Source of the DNA: Robiginitomaculum sp.
GTDB lineage: Bacteria > Pseudomonadota > Alphaproteobacteria > Caulobacterales > Maricaulaceae
Assembly (NCBI GenBank): GCA_002733805.1
Contig: NVXG01000049.1
Span: forward strand, 1-32,818
Direction of reading: 5' to 3'
Length of the DNA: 32,818 nucleotides
Shown: one piece after another, positions 31,707-32,818 of the stretch
Layout: each line of letters starts with the position of its first letter
How positions within the stretch are numbered: position 1 is the stretch's first letter
The notes under the pieces: generated by a model
Database searches by the model: none
Seen by the model: only the letters and a program-made list of their open reading frames with translations
Told to the model about the DNA's origin: nothing
Position numbers and translations under genes: made by a program

Positions 31707-32534
31707 TCAACCCAGCAAAGGCACTCGTTTCATCAATACTTTTCGCATGTAGTTTTCGGTTTTTACAACCAACCCTAAAGACTCCATCAACTCAACAAAC
31801 CAAACAGCTTGGTTGTAACCGATAATGAATTGTCGTTGCAGCATAGATACGCTGATATTACTCATCTGGGCGGTGAATATGTAAACTTGAGAGAATAGGC
31901 TGTTTTGCTCGTTTAACTCAAACAGCTGTATTTTAGCTAAACTAACTGGTATGAATTTGTGTTCGATAAATGCGGAGAAAACAAAACTATTAACCACTGA
32001 TTTCATTGATAATATACCGCTACCGAAAACCTGATCATCTAACTGGTATTCATGGTAGTGATCGAGTTCGATCAAAATGGCATCACTTAATACAATCTCA
32101 GATGGCTGTAATATGAAATAACGAGGATGGAACATTTCACCTTGTACGATGGCGATATTAAGCGTATCCAGGATCATCACTGCGGAAATATTACGACCCG
32201 CATCACTACTGCTTGGCAAAGATAAGTACACCAAAGTATTGTTCGCGACCTGTATGACTTCAACTTCAACCAAGGTCGATAGTGATTTGATCCTGCGTTC
32301 AATACCCAGTTCTTTACATGTGTTATCCCACAATTTGCGCATCAGGGCTTCTTTTTTGTCACCGCTCAAGGCTAAAACACATTCACGTGGGGTTTTAAGA
32401 AACTGCCGGCCTACTAACTTAATGAAATGGTCGAAGTGAGCGCGACTGACCGTTTCTTCGGCAACTGTCAGCACATCGTTATTGGCATTGAGTAAGGCTA
32501 AGAAATCAGCGTTAACATTATAGGTAGTAGACAT
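31707..32534 (-). CDS. Orphan protein with C-terminal FtsK-gamma-like winged helix
   Basis: This 275-aa protein has a mixed N-terminus without a recognised fold, but residues about 213-260 read as the FtsK gamma domain: I-S-V-S-M-L-Q-R-Q-F-I-I-G-Y-N-Q-A-V-W-F, followed by M-E-S-L-G-L-V. In FtsK this winged helix reads polar DNA sequences and touches XerD. Here there is no motor attached, so it is probably a stand-alone DNA-binding protein. Its own promoter has the AAGCTT operator (32572-32615), so it is a candidate for the regulator that binds that motif, or simply one of the controlled genes. ATG 32534 is preceded by GAAGG seven to eight bases upstream. Confidence 0.72.
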   Translation of the reverse strand: MSTTYNVNADFLALLNANNDVLTVAEETVSRAHFDHFIKLVGRQFLKTPRECVLALSGDKKEALMRKLWDNTCKELGIERRIKSLSTLVEVEVIQVANNTLVYLSLPSSSDAGRNISAVMILDTLNIAIVQGEMFHPRYFILQPSEIVLSDAILIELDHYHEYQLDDQVFGSGILSMKSVVNSFVFSAFIEHKFIPVSLAKIQLFELNEQNSLFSQVYIFTAQMSNISVSMLQRQFIIGYNQAVWFVELMESLGLVVKTENYMRKVLMKRVPLLG

Positions 32535-32571
32535 AACAACCTTCTATATACTAAAAATATTGATTGGGGTA

Positions 32572-32615
32572 AGTATATAAAATGGTTGTCGTAAGAGAGG
32601 TTTGTAAGCTTATGA
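32572..32615 (-). promoter_or_regulatory. Island-wide AAGCTT operator with -10 box (copy 6)
   Basis: In gene sense TCATAAGCTTACAAA (32601-32615), 24 bases, TATACT (32572-32577). Its 16-base core is identical to copy 1. It lies upstream of the FtsK-gamma-like gene, with a leader of about 32 bases, and no -35 element is apparent. Confidence 0.6.
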
Positions 32616-32728
32616 GTGGGTTATACCTGTATCTACATTCTTCAATGTCTACGCGACATCTGGTTTCGACCAAATAATAATTTTGTTATTAATCCCTAAA
32701 ACCAAAAAAGCCTGCTATCTTGAAGTGA

Positions 32729-32768
32729 CCCCCAATAGTTGGACAACCAATTATTGAGGGTCTTTTTT
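32729..32768 (+). terminator. Terminator-like hairpin inside the IS end
   Basis: Bases 32729-32742 pair with 32747-32760 (14 pairs with one G-T and one C-A mismatch, loop ACAA), followed by TCTTTTTT. It is just before OrfA, in the right place to stop transcription entering the element from outside. Confidence 0.65.
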
Positions 32769-32818
32769 ATGTCCAAATATAGTCGTGAGTTTAAACTCAT
32801 CACTGCAAAAAAGTGTCT
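32769..32818 (+). CDS. IS3-family transposase OrfA, N-terminal fragment
   Basis: Sixteen codons are visible from ATG 32769: M-S-K-Y-S-R-E-F-K-L-I-T-A-K-K-C. This matches the usual start of the helix-turn-helix OrfA of IS150-group elements (S-x-E-F-K-L). The rest lies outside the window, so it cannot be judged intact. It is the only plus-strand gene here. Confidence 0.6.
   Translation, partial: MSKYSREFKLITAKKC

Larger units (their letters stand above)
32721..32818 (+). mobile_element. Left end of an IS3-family (IS150-like) element, runs off the window
   Basis: TGAAGTGACCCCCAATAGTT from 32721 resembles the terminal repeat of IS3/IS150 elements, which often contain a C-rich block before GTTGGACA. 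The transposase OrfA starts 48 bases inside. The right end, target duplication and orfB lie beyond the window, so the outer boundary is approximate. Confidence 0.6.

Noticed and set aside
1..32818. tRNA, rRNA, riboswitch or integrase gene that would mark an island boundary
   Set aside because: None could be recognised on either strand; the island's edges must be outside the window.

Overview
The window looks like a stretch of an accessory (defence-type) island from an AT-rich, probably marine gammaproteobacterium. The codon use, the AT-rich spacers and the hsdRMS and IS3-type genes would suit Moritella, Psychromonas, Shewanella or Vibrionaceae. That placement is inference; no housekeeping or rRNA gene is present to fix it. 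Every convincing gene is on the minus strand except the start of an IS element at the right edge.

Layout, left to right (transcription runs right to left):
(1) 1-10033 is one tight operon. In transcription order it encodes a dynamin-like GTPase, an all-helical protein of unknown family, an Hsp70 whose lid is replaced by a vWA domain, an Hsp70 with a PIN-nuclease-like domain inserted in its ATPase domain, a very divergent GrpE-like protein, and another Hsp70 that runs off the window. A good sigma70-like promoter (10163-10191) drives it.
(2) 10269-13702 holds an unknown 354-aa protein, a CARF-domain protein of the Cas_NE0113 family with no CRISPR array or cas genes nearby, and a DUF726-type alpha/beta hydrolase.
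(3) 13772-15844 holds a small coiled-coil gene broken by a stop codon, then two adjacent IRG/Era-like GTPase genes.
(4) 16241-23005 holds a small membrane protein and a complete type I restriction-modification system (hsdS, hsdM, hsdR).
(5) 23121-31452 is a second operon. It encodes a zinc-ribbon mini-protein, a HerA/FtsK-like ATPase, a protein with a glycophobic N-terminus, a coiled-coil protein, a second divergent GrpE-like protein and an Hsp70-like ATPase with an N-terminal DUF1566-like domain. A strong terminator ends it.
(6) 31707-32534 encodes an orphan protein with an FtsK-gamma-like winged helix. The left end of an IS3-family element follows.

Two things stand out. First, two unrelated operons each pair Hsp70-like ATPases with their own GrpE-like partner and with a membrane-remodelling or DNA-pumping motor, and no J-domain protein is visible. 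One Hsp70 carries a nuclease-like domain and another a vWA domain. This looks like an Hsp70-centred conflict system, although that role is inference from architecture and neighbourhood. Second, a palindromic motif (TCATAAGCTTRYRA, gene sense) recurs in six intergenic regions. In four of them AAGCTT lies exactly 29 bases from a -10-like hexamer, which points to a shared activator controlling most of the island, including the FtsK-gamma protein gene itself.
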